Notes: generated from the sequence alone by a model not told the origin. A stretch of DNA of 64,000 bases from an uncultured Porphyromonadaceae bacterium (GCA_900538705.1 UPZG01000001.1:992001-1056000), one strand, 5' to 3'; shown: positions 16,617 to 26,498, numbered from the stretch's first letter. Translations and numbers: made by a program.

Positions 16617-17138
16617 ATGATACGTCGTGACGAACTCATAAAAATAGGACGCTTCAACAAGCCTCATGGTGTGCGTGGAGAAATTTCCATGACTTTTACC
16701 GACGATGCTTTCGACCGTTGCGACTCACCCTATATCGTGTGTTGTGTCGATGGCATTTTTGTTCCCTTCTTTATTGAAGAATATCGTTTTAAAAGCGACT
16801 CTACTGCGCTTATGAAACTTTGCGATGTTGATAATGAAACAGATGCAGCTGCATTTATTCTGCTTGATGTATATTATCCCAAACGCTACTATGTAGAGTC
16901 TGACGAAGCCGCAACTCCCGGCGATTATTTTATCGGATTCAGTGTTGTAGACAGTGAAAAAGGAGCTTTGGGAAGTATCATTGCCATAGACGATGCCACT
17001 GTCAATGTACTCTTTGTCGTAGCTGCTTCCGATGGCAAGGAGTTGCTTATTCCGGCACAAGAAGCTTTTGTAGAATCTATCGACGAAGAGGCACGAACCA
17101 TACACATGCATCTTCCCGACGGATTGCTCGATTTGTAA
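16617..17138 (+). CDS. rimM: 16S rRNA processing protein RimM
   Basis: The 173-residue protein has the RimM N-domain (KIGRFNKPHGVRGEI at residues about 9-23) and the C-terminal PRC-barrel (GDYFIGFSVVDSEKGALGSI, then LLIPAQEAFVESIDEEARTIHMHLPDGLL). It assists maturation of the 30S subunit head. The ATG lies one base after the murA stop, so it is coupled. It ends the tsaB operon; 17139-17403 holds no ORF I can support. Confidence 0.95.
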   Translation: MIRRDELIKIGRFNKPHGVRGEISMTFTDDAFDRCDSPYIVCCVDGIFVPFFIEEYRFKSDSTALMKLCDVDNETDAAAFILLDVYYPKRYYVESDEAATPGDYFIGFSVVDSEKGALGSIIAIDDATVNVLFVVAASDGKELLIPAQEAFVESIDEEARTIHMHLPDGLLDL

Positions 17139-17403
17139 TACAGGATAAAATCAATTTGGCACATTAGTAGTTAGTAATTATATATGTTGCTCAGCTGTGA
17201 GGCAACGGCAATTTATATATCTTATGCTCATGAAGTGGCGTGAATGTATGTGTAGCACCCCTTCAATTAAAATAGTATAACTTGAATTGAAATATTGTTA
17301 TTATATGGCATGCTATTTGTTATATTTATAATAAAAACGAATGGCTTTCGTTTGATAAACGTAGGCGATGCATCGTAATAATAAAATTTTAATTTTAGCG
17401 ATT

Positions 17404-17991
17404 ATGAAACAGAAATTTTGGGTATGGGCGCTCATAGGCGCATTATCGTGTGTAGGAGTAGTAAATGCACACGCGGATACGCAGGCCGACAAGACTGCCG
17501 CCAAGCAAGAGAAGATTGATAAGAAAGCCATGGAGAAACGTATACAGGCTATGCGTGACTCGGTGAGTTTTGTGCGTGCGGTAGAGGCTATAGAAAACCA
17601 CGATTTTGTTTTGGAGGCCGACCGTTTGGTCTTTAAGCGGGGTGAGACGGCTTATGTATCGTCAGGTACCAATTTCGTTTCGCTCAAAGGCGATGAGGCT
17701 GTTGTACAGGTAGCCCCATTCAATGTAGGTGGCCCCAATGGTGTGGGCGGTGTTACTGTAGAGGGACGCGCCTCGGATATGGAGCTGAAAACCGATAAGA
17801 AAGGCAATGTCTTTTTCTCGATGAATGTATTGGGCTCGGGTATCTCGGCGTCGGTCTATTTAAGTCTTCCGGTAGGAGGAAACAATGCTACGGTGACGGT
17901 CGACCCCAATTTCAGTTCCAACCGTATTACACTTAGCGGTACATTACTGTCTACAGAACAGTCGTCGGTATATCAGGGCCGTTCTTTCTGA
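17404..17991 (+). CDS. DUF4251 domain secreted protein
   Basis: The protein is 195 residues from the ATG at 17404 (MKQKFWVWALIGAL), with a Sec signal peptide ending near NAHADT. The mature part has a Lys-rich helix and then the DUF4251 beta domain: FVLEADRLVFKRG, VSSGTNFVSLKGDEAVVQVAPFN, GPNGVGGVTVEGRASDMELK and a C-terminal NRITLSGTL. Such proteins are common and often multicopy in Bacteroidales; they are probably periplasmic and their role is unknown. The frame is open upstream to 17368, but the signal peptide favours 17404. Confidence 0.88.
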   Translation: MKQKFWVWALIGALSCVGVVNAHADTQADKTAAKQEKIDKKAMEKRIQAMRDSVSFVRAVEAIENHDFVLEADRLVFKRGETAYVSSGTNFVSLKGDEAVVQVAPFNVGGPNGVGGVTVEGRASDMELKTDKKGNVFFSMNVLGSGISASVYLSLPVGGNNATVTVDPNFSSNRITLSGTLLSTEQSSVYQGRSF

Positions 17992-18067
17992 TGCCCGGGT
18001 TGCATAGCAGTTTCTGTAGTTGTGATGAGACTGCCAAGTGACCTGTTTGTTTGTCATCATTTTGTCA

Positions 18068-18104
18068 GTGGGCTGCAGCATAGTAAAAATATGCCGCAGC
18101 CCAC
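18068..18104 (+). terminator. Hairpin after the DUF4251 gene
   Basis: GTGGGCTGC with a GCATA extension pairs with TATGC plus GCAGCCCAC across an A-rich loop, 77 bases after the stop. The T-tract is weak (TTGTTATATT). The remaining gap to 18366 has no gene I can support. Confidence 0.6.
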
Positions 18105-18366
18105 TTGTTATATTATGGCAGGAGATGGGCAAGGTGTTGAGCTAGAGTAGGAGGGAGCATTTACAGAGATTGCCGTTTAGGCCGTTGCCATAATTGGGAT
18201 ACTGTCTATCGGACATGCAGGTATGTAGATGAGACTCTTTTTTGCTGTCATTTTGTCCGATATTGTCCGCTTGTCTGTTTTTGGCATGAAATTGGTTAAA
18301 TATTTAGTGCATTCTGCTTTATGCAGAGGCATTAATAGAGTATAAACATTAAAAAATAGTAATACA

Positions 18367-18636
18367 ATGAACATTAAGCCATTGGCAGACAGAGTGCTGG
18401 TATTGCCCGCTCCTGCCGAAGAAAAAACAGTCGGTGGAATTATCATTCCCGATTCAGCAAAAGAGAAACCTCTCAAAGGTACGGTTATTGCTGTTGGTAA
18501 CGGTACGAAAGATGAGGAGATGGTCGTAAAGCCCAATGACAAGGTTTTGTATGGCAAGTATGCCGGTACTGAAATTGAGCTCGATGGCGAAAAATACCTT
18601 ATCATGCGTCAGTCTGACATTCTCGCAATTTTGTAA
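18367..18636 (+). CDS. groS: Co-chaperonin GroES
   Basis: The 89-residue protein matches GroES: MNIKPLADRVLVLPAP, the mobile loop EEKTVGGIIIPDSAKEKPLKG and the C-terminal YLIMRQSDILAIL. It forms the heptameric lid of GroEL. The operon has a long 5' region (17992-18366) without an obvious TAnnTTTG box, and I see no convincing CIRCE repeat, so its heat-shock control cannot be read directly. Confidence 0.97.
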   Translation: MNIKPLADRVLVLPAPAEEKTVGGIIIPDSAKEKPLKGTVIAVGNGTKDEEMVVKPNDKVLYGKYAGTEIELDGEKYLIMRQSDILAIL

Positions 18637-18678
18637 TCATTTATACTATTCAGAATAACTCAAAAAAAGATTACTACT

Positions 18679-20316
18679 ATGGCTAAAGAAATAAAATTCG
18701 ATACTCAGGCTCGTGAAGAGCTGCGCGCTGGCGTTGATGCGTTGGCCGATGCTGTAAAAGTTACCCTTGGTCCTAAGGGCCGTAATGTGATTATCGAGAA
18801 AAAATTCGGTGCTCCCCAAATTACGAAAGACGGTGTTACCGTTGCTAAAGAGATAGAGCTCGAAGACCCGTTTATGAACATGGGTGCTCAGTTGGTAAAA
18901 GAGGTTGCCTCGAAGACTGGCGACGATGCCGGTGATGGTACTACTACGGCTACCGTATTGGCACAAGCCATTGTTAATGTAGGCTTGAAAAACGTTACAG
19001 CCGGTGCAAACCCCATGGACTTGAAACGTGGTATAGACAAAGCTGTTGCTAAAGTAGTTGAAGGTATCAGAGCTCAAGCTCAAGAGGTTGGCGACGATTT
19101 CTCTAAGATAGAATCGATAGCACGTATCTCGGCCAACAACGATGAGGAAATAGGTCAACTTATCGCTGAGGCTATGCGCAAAGTAAAGAAAGATGGTGTT
19201 ATCACCGTTGAAGAGGCTAAAGGTACCGATACGACTGTTGAGGTTGTTGAGGGTATGCAATTCGACCGTGGTTATATCTCGCCCTACTTTGTAACCAATA
19301 CCGAGAAGATGGAGTGCGAGATGGAGAACCCCTACATCCTTATCTACGACAAGAAGATTTCGGCATTGAAAGATATGCTCCCCGTATTGGAAGCATCGGC
19401 ACAAAGCGGTCGTCCTTTGCTTATCATTGCTGAGGATGTTGACAGCGAGGCTTTGGCTACGTTGGTTGTAAACCGTCTGCGTGGTTCGTTGAAGGTTTGC
19501 GCCGTTAAGGCTCCTGGCTTTGGCGACCGTCGTAAAGAGATGCTCGAAGATATAGCCGTACTTACCGGTGGTGTAGTTATCTCGGAAGAGAAGGGCTTGA
19601 AGCTCGATGCTACTACCCTCGATATGCTGGGCCGTGCTGAGAAAATCACCATCAATAAAGACAATACCGTTATCGTAAACGGTTTGGGCAGTAAAGATGC
19701 CATCGCTGCACGTGTGGCTCAAATCAAAGCTCAAATCGAGAAAACAACCAGCGATTACGACCGTGAGAAATTGCAAGAGCGTTTGGCTAAACTTGCCGGC
19801 GGTGTAGCAGTTCTTTATATCGGTGCCGTATCGGAGGTTGAGATGAAAGAGAAGAAAGACCGTGTTGACGATGCCTTGAGTGCAACACGTGCTGCTATAG
19901 CAGAAGGTATTGTACCGGGCGGCGGTGTTACTTACATCCGTTGCATAGATATGCTCGAAAACCTCAAAGGTGACAACGAGGACGAAACCACAGGTATTGA
20001 AATCGTAAAACGTGCTATTGAGGCTCCGTTGCGTCAGATTGTTGCTAACGCCGGTCTTGAAGGTGCAGTTATACTGCAAAAAGTTCGCGAAGGCAAAGGC
20101 GACTTCGGTTACAATGCTCGTACAGGCGAATATGAAAACTTCTTTGCCGCAGGCGTTATCGACCCTGCCAAGGTTACGCGTGTAGCTCTTGAGAATGCTG
20201 CCAGCATCGCCGGTATGTTCCTTACAACAGAGTGCGTAATAGCCGAGAAGAAAGAGGAGAATCCTGCTCCTGCAATGCCTGCCAACGGAATGGGTGGCAT
20301 GGGCGGCATGATGTAA
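18679..20316 (+). CDS. groL: Chaperonin GroEL
   Basis: The 545-residue protein is a full-length 60-kDa chaperonin: KEIKFDTQAREELRAGVDALADAVKVTLGPKGRNV at the start, the ATP-site segment containing GDGTTTATVLAQ (residues about 86-97), VEEAKGT and a C-terminal Met/Gly tail (MGGMGGMM). It folds cytosolic proteins with GroES, whose gene lies 42 bases upstream. A strong hairpin terminator follows. Confidence 0.98.
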   Translation: MAKEIKFDTQAREELRAGVDALADAVKVTLGPKGRNVIIEKKFGAPQITKDGVTVAKEIELEDPFMNMGAQLVKEVASKTGDDAGDGTTTATVLAQAIVNVGLKNVTAGANPMDLKRGIDKAVAKVVEGIRAQAQEVGDDFSKIESIARISANNDEEIGQLIAEAMRKVKKDGVITVEEAKGTDTTVEVVEGMQFDRGYISPYFVTNTEKMECEMENPYILIYDKKISALKDMLPVLEASAQSGRPLLIIAEDVDSEALATLVVNRLRGSLKVCAVKAPGFGDRRKEMLEDIAVLTGGVVISEEKGLKLDATTLDMLGRAEKITINKDNTVIVNGLGSKDAIAARVAQIKAQIEKTTSDYDREKLQERLAKLAGGVAVLYIGAVSEVEMKEKKDRVDDALSATRAAIAEGIVPGGGVTYIRCIDMLENLKGDNEDETTGIEIVKRAIEAPLRQIVANAGLEGAVILQKVREGKGDFGYNARTGEYENFFAAGVIDPAKVTRVALENAASIAGMFLTTECVIAEKKEENPAPAMPANGMGGMGGMM

Positions 20317-20341
20317 TGCTGTAACGCCAGGATAAAATAGT

Positions 20342-20380
20342 GAAACGCTGCAACGATTATCGTTGCAGCGTTTCTTTTTT
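20342..20380 (+). terminator. Rho-independent terminator of groES-groEL
   Basis: GAAACGCTGCAACG pairs with CGTTGCAGCGTTTC across a 5-base loop and is followed by six T. It starts about 25 bases after the groEL stop. Confidence 0.92.
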
Positions 20381-20520
20381 ATATAAGCTGTTATTGTACG
20401 GATTATTACTTGTTTTACCAATCGGTTTGCGACTGATGTTGCCGATTGATGCAGGGATATACCATAACACGTAACATGTAATGGTATGCAGCCAGACAGT
20501 AGTACTCCGGGTTATGGTTG

Positions 20521-20820
20521 TCAGCAACCGCTACCGTCAATATTGCATGAGGCACCTTCGGCTGTAGGGCGCGATTGTAGGCCGGCATCTTCGGGTGTAA
20601 GTGTGACCGTGCCGTCGTCGAGGACAAAACAAGGTATGCCTACCGCACCTGTGGCCTTGGCAGTTGCAAACACGGCATTGTTGTCGCGAAGTTTTAAGAA
20701 GGCCTTGAGGTTGCGTACACTCTTGCCTATGTCTATGATTTCGTATCGGTTGTTATCTGTTACCTGCTGTTCTACATAAGTACAATCGGGGCAGGTCTCC
20801 ATGCCATATATCTTTATCAT
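20521..20820 (-). CDS. Glutaredoxin-related protein
   Basis: The 99-residue protein begins MIKIYGMETCPDCTYVE, with a CPDC redox motif at residues 10-13 in the position of the glutaredoxin CPxC site. A cis-proline region follows at GIPCFVLDDG (residues about 72-81), with an extra Cys in it. Two more Cys sit at the C-terminus. Relatives in Bacteroidales are annotated as glutaredoxin-related. It has its own promoter box and probably acts as a cytosolic thiol-disulfide protein, though the partner is unknown. Confidence 0.85.
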   Translation of the reverse strand: MIKIYGMETCPDCTYVEQQVTDNNRYEIIDIGKSVRNLKAFLKLRDNNAVFATAKATGAVGIPCFVLDDGTVTLTPEDAGLQSRPTAEGASCNIDGSGC

Positions 20821-20881
20821 AGTTTGTAAGTATTATTTCGGGTTAGACATTTTTTCTGTTGAGAAATACTTCTGTACGGTT

Positions 20882-20889
20882 CAAAGATA
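20882..20889 (-). promoter_or_regulatory. Bacteroidales -7 box (TATCTTTG) for the glutaredoxin-related gene
   Basis: The minus strand reads TATCTTTG about 62 bases before the ATG at 20820. Confidence 0.5.
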
Positions 20890-21003
20890 CAAAAAATAGT
20901 GTATAAACCGTGCATATAAGGATATAACATGTGAGCCGACTTATTTGATGGCGCAAATGCAAGGTTTTTATGGAGAGGCCGTCATAATCACGAAAATTCT
21001 TCG

Positions 21004-21011
21004 TACCTTTG
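21004..21011 (+). promoter_or_regulatory. Bacteroidales -7 box (TACCTTTG) for pheT
   Basis: TACCTTTG lies 81 bases before the ATG at 21092 and inside the open upstream extension from 20945, so translation should begin at 21092. Confidence 0.55.
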
Positions 21012-21091
21012 GGCAAATTTTTGCAAGCCCGTTGCTCAGCTTGTTTTATTGCCGCTACGGCTTGTATAACAAGGATAAAAATCGTCGTAAT

Positions 21092-23554
21092 ATGAATATT
21101 TCTTATAATTGGCTGAAAGAGTATCTCGATTTTGACCTTTCTCCCGAGGAGACTTCAGCAGCACTGACCTCTATCGGCTTGGAAACCGGTGGTGTAGAAG
21201 AAGTGCAAGCTATAAAGGGTGGGCTTGAAGGATTGGTAATAGGTAAAGTGCTTACTTGCGAAGACCATCCCAACAGTGACCATTTGCATGTGACTACGGT
21301 AGACTTGGGCCAAGGTGAGCCGGTACAGATAGTATGCGGCGCTGCCAACGTGGCTGCCGGACAATATGTAGTTGTAGCTACAATAGGTACAGTATTGTAT
21401 GATGGTGACCAAAGCTTTACTATCAAGAAGTCAAAGATACGCGGCGTGGAGTCCTTTGGTATGATATGTGCTGAAGATGAAATAGGTATAGGCACTTCGC
21501 ATGCAGGTATCATTGTCTTGCCAGAGCCTGTCGCTCCTGGTACGCCGGCCAAACAATATTATAATATAGAGAGTGATTATGTTATAGAGATGGATATCAC
21601 TCCCAACCGTATAGATGCGGCATCGCATTACGGTGTGGCTCGCGATTTGTCGGCCTATTTGGCTCGACATGGCAAACCGGCTCAGTTGCGACGCCCCTCA
21701 GTAGATAACTTCAAGGTAGATACGCTCGATGGAGCTATTGCGGTAGAGGTACGTAATACCGAGGCTTGTCCGCGCTATGCCGGATTGACAATTCGTGGCG
21801 TCAAGGTGGCCGAAAGCCCCGAGTGGCTGAAGAAACGGTTACAAAACATAGGCTTGCATCCTATAAATAATATTGTAGATATTACCAACTATCTGCTGCA
21901 TGCCATGTGCCAACCCTTGCACTGCTTCGATTTGAATCAGATAAAAGGCGGTAAAGTGGTTGTACGTACTGTAGAGAATGGTACAAAATTTGTCACCCTC
22001 GATGGTGTAGAGCGAACCCTCACCGATAAAGACCTTATGATATGCAATGTTGAGGAGCCTATGTGTATAGCCGGCGTATTTGGTGGTCTGAAGTCGGGCG
22101 TAACGGAGGCTACTACCGATATATTCCTCGAATCGGCCTATTTCAATCCTACCTGGGTGCGTAAGACGGCACGTCGTCAAGGGCTCAGCACCGATGCTTC
22201 GTTCCGCTATGAACGTGGCATAGACAATAACAATTTGGTGTATGTACTGAAGCTGGCTGCTCTGATGGTGAAGGAACTGGCAGGTGGTACGATTTGTGGA
22301 GAGATTGTCGATACACGTCCCGAGGGATTCCCTCCATTCCCTGTTACTCTTACCTATGATAAAGTAGACAAACTTATAGGAAAGAAGATACCGGCCGAGA
22401 CAATAAAATCTATTTTGAAGAGTCTCGAAATGAAAATTACCGGTGAGACTGACGAGGCTCTGCAGTTGCTTGTCCCCACATATAGGGTGGATGTACAACG
22501 CGAGGTAGACGTCATTGAAGACTTGTTGCGCATTTACGGCTACAACAATGTGGAGTTTACCGATGCACTTCATGCCAATTTGTCATATAAGACTGTTACC
22601 GACCAAAGTCACCATTTGCAAAACATCATATCGGAGCAGCTGACAGGATGCGGCTTCAACGAGATTATGTGCAATTCGTTTACCGCGGCTTCGCTTTACG
22701 AAGGTTGTGGTAACTTCTCGCCCGACCGTTTTGTACGATTGCTTAATCCTCTCAGTAGCGACCTTGGCGTAATGCGTCAGACCTTGTTGTTCGGTGGCTT
22801 GGAGAGCATAGCCCGCAACATCAACCGCCGTCATCCCGATGTGCGCTTCTATGAGTTTGGCAGTTGCTATTTCTATGATGCCGACAAGACATCCGACAGT
22901 AATCTTACTGCGGCATATTCCGAGGAGAAACACTTGGCCTTGTGGCTTACAGGCAATCGGGTATCGGGCAGCTGGGCACACCCAGACGAGAAATCGAGTG
23001 TCTTTGAGCTGAAAGCTTATGTAGAGAATATCTTTGCCCGTATGGGTATATCGCACAATGAAATGGTGATAACACAAATATCGGACGATCTTTACTCTGC
23101 AGCTTTACAGATAATGACCCGTGGCGGCAAATTGCTGGGACATGTGGGTATCGTAAACCGCAAGTTACTGAAGAAAGCCGATATAGATGCCGATGTTTTC
23201 TATGCCGAACTTTTGTGGGATAATATGCTGCATCTTGCATTGCACCATAAAGTAACGTTTACCGAATTGCCCAAGTACCAGTCGGTGAAACGAGACTTGG
23301 CATTGCTCGTAGACAATGCAGTGACGTTTGCCGATATAGAGCGAGTAGCACATGCTACCGACCGCAAGCTGTTGCGAGAAGTGTTGCTTTTCGATGTTTA
23401 CGAGGGTGACAAGTTGCCTGCAGGCAAGAAATCGTATGCTGTCTCGTTCTTCTTGCAGGATGATGACAAGACCCTTACCGACAAACAAATAGATGGTGTT
23501 ATGAATAAGCTGATAGCAGCTTATTCACAACAGCTGGGAGCACAGTTGCGATAA
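21092..23554 (+). CDS. pheT: Phenylalanine-tRNA ligase beta subunit
   Basis: The protein is 820 residues from ATG 21092 (MNISYNWLKEYLDFDL). It has the EMAP-type tRNA-binding domain (residues about 42-150, HPNSDHLHVTTVDLG), the B3/B4 editing domain, a B5 domain (VTLTYDKVDKLIGKKIP), the catalytic-like core and the C-terminal anticodon-binding fold (FTELPKYQSVKRDLALLVD). It forms a tetramer with PheS, which is not in this window. The frame is open further upstream to 20945, but a promoter box inside that stretch and family length favour the given start. Confidence 0.97.
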   Translation: MNISYNWLKEYLDFDLSPEETSAALTSIGLETGGVEEVQAIKGGLEGLVIGKVLTCEDHPNSDHLHVTTVDLGQGEPVQIVCGAANVAAGQYVVVATIGTVLYDGDQSFTIKKSKIRGVESFGMICAEDEIGIGTSHAGIIVLPEPVAPGTPAKQYYNIESDYVIEMDITPNRIDAASHYGVARDLSAYLARHGKPAQLRRPSVDNFKVDTLDGAIAVEVRNTEACPRYAGLTIRGVKVAESPEWLKKRLQNIGLHPINNIVDITNYLLHAMCQPLHCFDLNQIKGGKVVVRTVENGTKFVTLDGVERTLTDKDLMICNVEEPMCIAGVFGGLKSGVTEATTDIFLESAYFNPTWVRKTARRQGLSTDASFRYERGIDNNNLVYVLKLAALMVKELAGGTICGEIVDTRPEGFPPFPVTLTYDKVDKLIGKKIPAETIKSILKSLEMKITGETDEALQLLVPTYRVDVQREVDVIEDLLRIYGYNNVEFTDALHANLSYKTVTDQSHHLQNIISEQLTGCGFNEIMCNSFTAASLYEGCGNFSPDRFVRLLNPLSSDLGVMRQTLLFGGLESIARNINRRHPDVRFYEFGSCYFYDADKTSDSNLTAAYSEEKHLALWLTGNRVSGSWAHPDEKSSVFELKAYVENIFARMGISHNEMVITQISDDLYSAALQIMTRGGKLLGHVGIVNRKLLKKADIDADVFYAELLWDNMLHLALHHKVTFTELPKYQSVKRDLALLVDNAVTFADIERVAHATDRKLLREVLLFDVYEGDKLPAGKKSYAVSFFLQDDDKTLTDKQIDGVMNKLIAAYSQQLGAQLR

Positions 23555-23596
23555 ATGAAATCTTAGTTAAAATATAATTTAGTAAAACAGAAAAAT

Positions 23597-24331
23597 ATGG
23601 GAAGAGCTTTTGAATACCGCAAAGCCAGAAAATTGAAACGCTGGGGCAACATGTCTCGCACATTTACCAAAATAGGAAAAGAAATAACCATCGCCGTAAA
23701 GGCCGGAGGTCCCGATCCTAACGGTAACCCTCGCTTGCGTGCTTTGATGCAAAATGCCAAAGCAGCCAACATGCCCAAGGATAATGTAGAGCGTGCTATC
23801 AAGAAAGCTACCGATAAAGATGCCGGCGACTTCAAAGAACTTGTATATGAAGGATACGGACCTTATGGAATTGCTATTGTTATAGAGACAGCAACCGACA
23901 ATCATACCCGTACGGTAGCCAATATACGTAGTTACTTCAATAAAGCCGGTGGCTCTTTGGGTACAACGGGTTCGTTGTCATTCCTGTTTGAGCACAAATG
24001 TGTATTCCATATCAAACCCAAGGAGGGTATTTCGCTTGAAGACCTTGAGCTGGAGTTGATAGACTATGGAGTAGATGAGGTTGAAGCCGATGACGATGAG
24101 GTTGTTCTCTATGGTTCGTTCGAGTCGTATAACGACATCCAAAAGTATCTTGAGGATAACGGCTTTGAAATCATCAGCTCAGAGTTTGTGCGCATTCCCA
24201 ATGACGTGAAGGAACTCGATGCCGAGCAACGTGCTTCTATCGAAAAGTTATTGGAGCGTATCGAAGAAGATGAAGACGTTCAGAATGTATTCCACAATAT
24301 GAAAGAGGAAGATGACGACGAAGAAGAATAA
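23597..24331 (+). CDS. yebC: YebC/PmpR family DNA-binding regulatory protein
   Basis: The 244-residue protein is a full YebC/TACO1 family member: GRAFEYRKARKLKRWGNMSRTFTKIGKEI, then NPRLRALMQNAKAANMPKDNVERAIKK and YEGYGPYGIAIVIETATDNHTRTVANIR. These proteins have been described as transcription regulators and, more recently, as factors easing ribosome stalling. It lies 42 bases after pheT and is followed by a terminator. The C-terminus is very acidic. Confidence 0.95.
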   Translation: MGRAFEYRKARKLKRWGNMSRTFTKIGKEITIAVKAGGPDPNGNPRLRALMQNAKAANMPKDNVERAIKKATDKDAGDFKELVYEGYGPYGIAIVIETATDNHTRTVANIRSYFNKAGGSLGTTGSLSFLFEHKCVFHIKPKEGISLEDLELELIDYGVDEVEADDDEVVLYGSFESYNDIQKYLEDNGFEIISSEFVRIPNDVKELDAEQRASIEKLLERIEEDEDVQNVFHNMKEEDDDEEE

Positions 24332-24352
24332 TAGTCTTCTTTCTCAAAATAT

Positions 24353-24386
24353 AAAGCCGTACTCCCCGAAAGGTGTACGGCTTTTT
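24353..24386 (+). terminator. Rho-independent terminator after yebC
   Basis: AAGCCGTAC pairs with GTACGGCTT across a short loop, followed by a T run, 21 bases after the yebC stop. Confidence 0.88.
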
Positions 24387-24574
24387 TACGACATGGGGAT
24401 GTGATGAGAATATGATTTGATGACGAAGGGTTGAATAGAGCCAGGTCATTTGTAAATTCAATTATATTGGTTAAATTTTGGCCCATGTACTTTTTTGAAT
24501 AGCAAAAGGGATATGACTAAAACCTTGTTACATAGGATACTATTTCTCAAACACAACCCCAAAAAATTAACGAC

Positions 24575-25438
24575 ATGAACACCTATTTAGTAAAATCGAC
24601 AGGAATGATTGTTGCCTTGGCAATGGCTCTGGCTTCGTGTTCCGGTAAAAAAGATGCAACCCAGCAAGATGTTGCGGCTACCGATACGGTGGCAGTAGAA
24701 GGCGTAGAAATTTTGCCGCTCGATGATGTGACTGCTGTTTGGCTGCAAGACAATGCACAAGAAAAATTGATGCCTCGTACTCTCTTTGCCGATGCTCCCG
24801 ACACGCTTATAGAGCGCCTCGATTTGCAAGACGGCATACCCTCGACTATCAGTGCCTTTTGGGTAGAGGCCAACGGTGAACATATTTTGTTTGACACCGG
24901 TATAGGCGCTCCTGATGGCAAGCTTATGGAACGGTTACAAGCCATAGGATTGACACCCGCCGATGTACGTTATCTCTATCTTACCCATCTGCACGGCGAC
25001 CACATAGGTGGTATGATGTGTGGCGACAGCGTCGTTTTCCCAAATGCCGAAGTCTATCTTGCAAAGGCCGAGTATGATGCGTGGATGCAGATGCCTGCAG
25101 ACCAGAATGCACAAGCTGTTGCTACAATGGAAGCCTACAAGGAGCATCTGCACCTCTTTGCTTTTGGTGATACCTTGCCAGGTGGAGTATGTACAATAGA
25201 TGCAACAGGGCATACACCCGGACATACAGCATACCAGGTAGGCAGCCTGTTGATAGTAGGCGACCTTATGCATGGAGCCGCTTTGCAAATACCTTATCCC
25301 GAGTATTGTGCTTCGTATGATATGGATAAGACAAAGGCTGTAGAGACTCGTCGACGCCTTATGCAATATGCCCGTGACAATAAGCTCACCATAGCCGGTA
25401 TGCACTTGCCTGCTCCTGCATATCTTACTAATGATTGA
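24575..25438 (+). CDS. Metallo-beta-lactamase-fold lipoprotein hydrolase
   Basis: The 287-residue protein has a lipoprotein signal (MALASC, Cys at residue 22) and then a metallo-beta-lactamase fold: ILFDTGIG, the metal motif THLHGDHIGG (residues about 138-147, HxHxDH), a GHTPGH His motif and VGDLMHGA with the bridging Asp. All zinc ligands expected for the fold are present, so it should be an active hydrolase in the periplasm or on the membrane surface. The arrangement is typical of lactonase-like/MBL-fold hydrolases; the substrate is unknown. Confidence 0.88.
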   Translation: MNTYLVKSTGMIVALAMALASCSGKKDATQQDVAATDTVAVEGVEILPLDDVTAVWLQDNAQEKLMPRTLFADAPDTLIERLDLQDGIPSTISAFWVEANGEHILFDTGIGAPDGKLMERLQAIGLTPADVRYLYLTHLHGDHIGGMMCGDSVVFPNAEVYLAKAEYDAWMQMPADQNAQAVATMEAYKEHLHLFAFGDTLPGGVCTIDATGHTPGHTAYQVGSLLIVGDLMHGAALQIPYPEYCASYDMDKTKAVETRRRLMQYARDNKLTIAGMHLPAPAYLTND

Positions 25439-25573
25439 GTGCGTTAAATATTCGCGGCAGTATGAAATGATGATGAAAAGCGCCTCTTATTGTGTATAGA
25501 TAAAGGCATAATGTGTAGTTTTATGAAACATGGATGTAGTGCCTGAACGTAAGTCGACACAATAAGCATAGTA

Positions 25574-25614
25574 AACGAAACAGCCCGTAGAGAACCTCTA
25601 CGGGCTGTTTCGTT
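25574..25614. terminator. Bidirectional terminator between convergent genes
   Basis: AACGAAACAGCCCGTAGAG pairs perfectly with its complement across a 3-base loop. It lies between the plus-strand MBL gene and the minus-strand META gene. Confidence 0.88.
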
Positions 25615-25634
25615 AGTTGTTGATATATTTGTCC

Positions 25635-26498
25635 TTATTTACGACGCAAAACCAGAAGATTGCTTTTCTCGGGTATTCGATACAGCCCTATATGAGTGTT
25701 GTTGATAATGCGGAATGCATCTACGTCGTTCAGCGCATTCAACACGGCATCTTCAATCTTCATTGCTTCGGGCGAACACATGCGGCGCGTCGAGGCAATT
25801 TGGTCAAACTGGATGCCATTGTTTACATTGGTGTTGTCATACACTATGGTACCGTTCAGAAGGTTGCAGCCTGAGTTGCCGGTAATTTTCTGTGTCGTAA
25901 TGTCTAACACAATCGAAGGCATCTCTTCAGCATCTATTATTTTTTTCCCGTCTACCTCTATGATATCCCAATGCCCGTTGAGCAATTCTCGCATTTGTCG
26001 CGACAGAGTAGCTACCGGCATACCTTCACTGTTGAGGAGGACTATTGTCAACTTCTCCTTTGTTTGTTCAGTAACAGCATAGTGCGTTGTAGAATTTAAT
26101 GCTTCCATTACATTGCGGTCAGTAACTTCAGGACGGCAAGCCATCATGGTAGTGATACACTCGCCAAACGATAAAGCTGTGCCATCGCCCAATATTAAAG
26201 CCCCGTTGAATACGTTACATCCGTTATTACCGAAAATGCGGCTGGTAGCTATGTCGAATGTAATCTGTACGGTTTTATCGCCTATTACCGGTTTCCCGCA
26301 AGCTTCAGTGAAGAGCCATTCGCCGTTGAGCAGGCTGTCGGGTAATACAGTCGTGTTATGTAGGGTGTTACGAGTGTCGTCGCTGAAAGATTCTTGCGAT
26401 GTGGTTTGTTGCATCTTTCGAGTGGTTTTGCACGATGTGGTGGCAAGCAAGGCAGCAAGGCATAGCGTGCCGATGAGAAAGTTACATTTCATTGTCAT
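25635..26498 (-). CDS. Lipoprotein with two META (HslJ-like) domains
   Basis: The protein is about 287 residues, with a signal ending LLATTSC. ATG codons at 26498 and 26492 are both possible starts; the frame's first codon at 26504 is TTG. Two META domains follow in tandem (residues about 55-165 and 170-285). Each has the pattern LLNGxWxx...G and IFGNNGCNVFNG or ITGNSGCNLLNG, then a block ending in M-A/C-[SC]-P-E (MACRPE, MCSPE). The family includes HslJ, linked to novobiocin tolerance in E. coli. The duplicated domain probably arose in place. Confidence 0.87.
   Translation of the reverse strand: MTMKCNFLIGTLCLAALLATTSCKTTRKMQQTTSQESFSDDTRNTLHNTTVLPDSLLNGEWLFTEACGKPVIGDKTVQITFDIATSRIFGNNGCNVFNGALILGDGTALSFGECITTMMACRPEVTDRNVMEALNSTTHYAVTEQTKEKLTIVLLNSEGMPVATLSRQMRELLNGHWDIIEVDGKKIIDAEEMPSIVLDITTQKITGNSGCNLLNGTIVYDNTNVNNGIQFDQIASTRRMCSPEAMKIEDAVLNALNDVDAFRIINNTHIGLYRIPEKSNLLVLRRK

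Noticed and set aside
18100..18366. A CIRCE-like heat-shock operator or clear TAnnTTTG box before groES
   Set aside because: I looked for the nine-base inverted repeat and a good -7 box and found only weak AT-rich matches.
18646..20421. A 591-codon open frame antisense to groEL
   Set aside because: It is the mirror of the strongly biased groEL codon use. It has no domain, signal or start signal, and groEL itself is certain.
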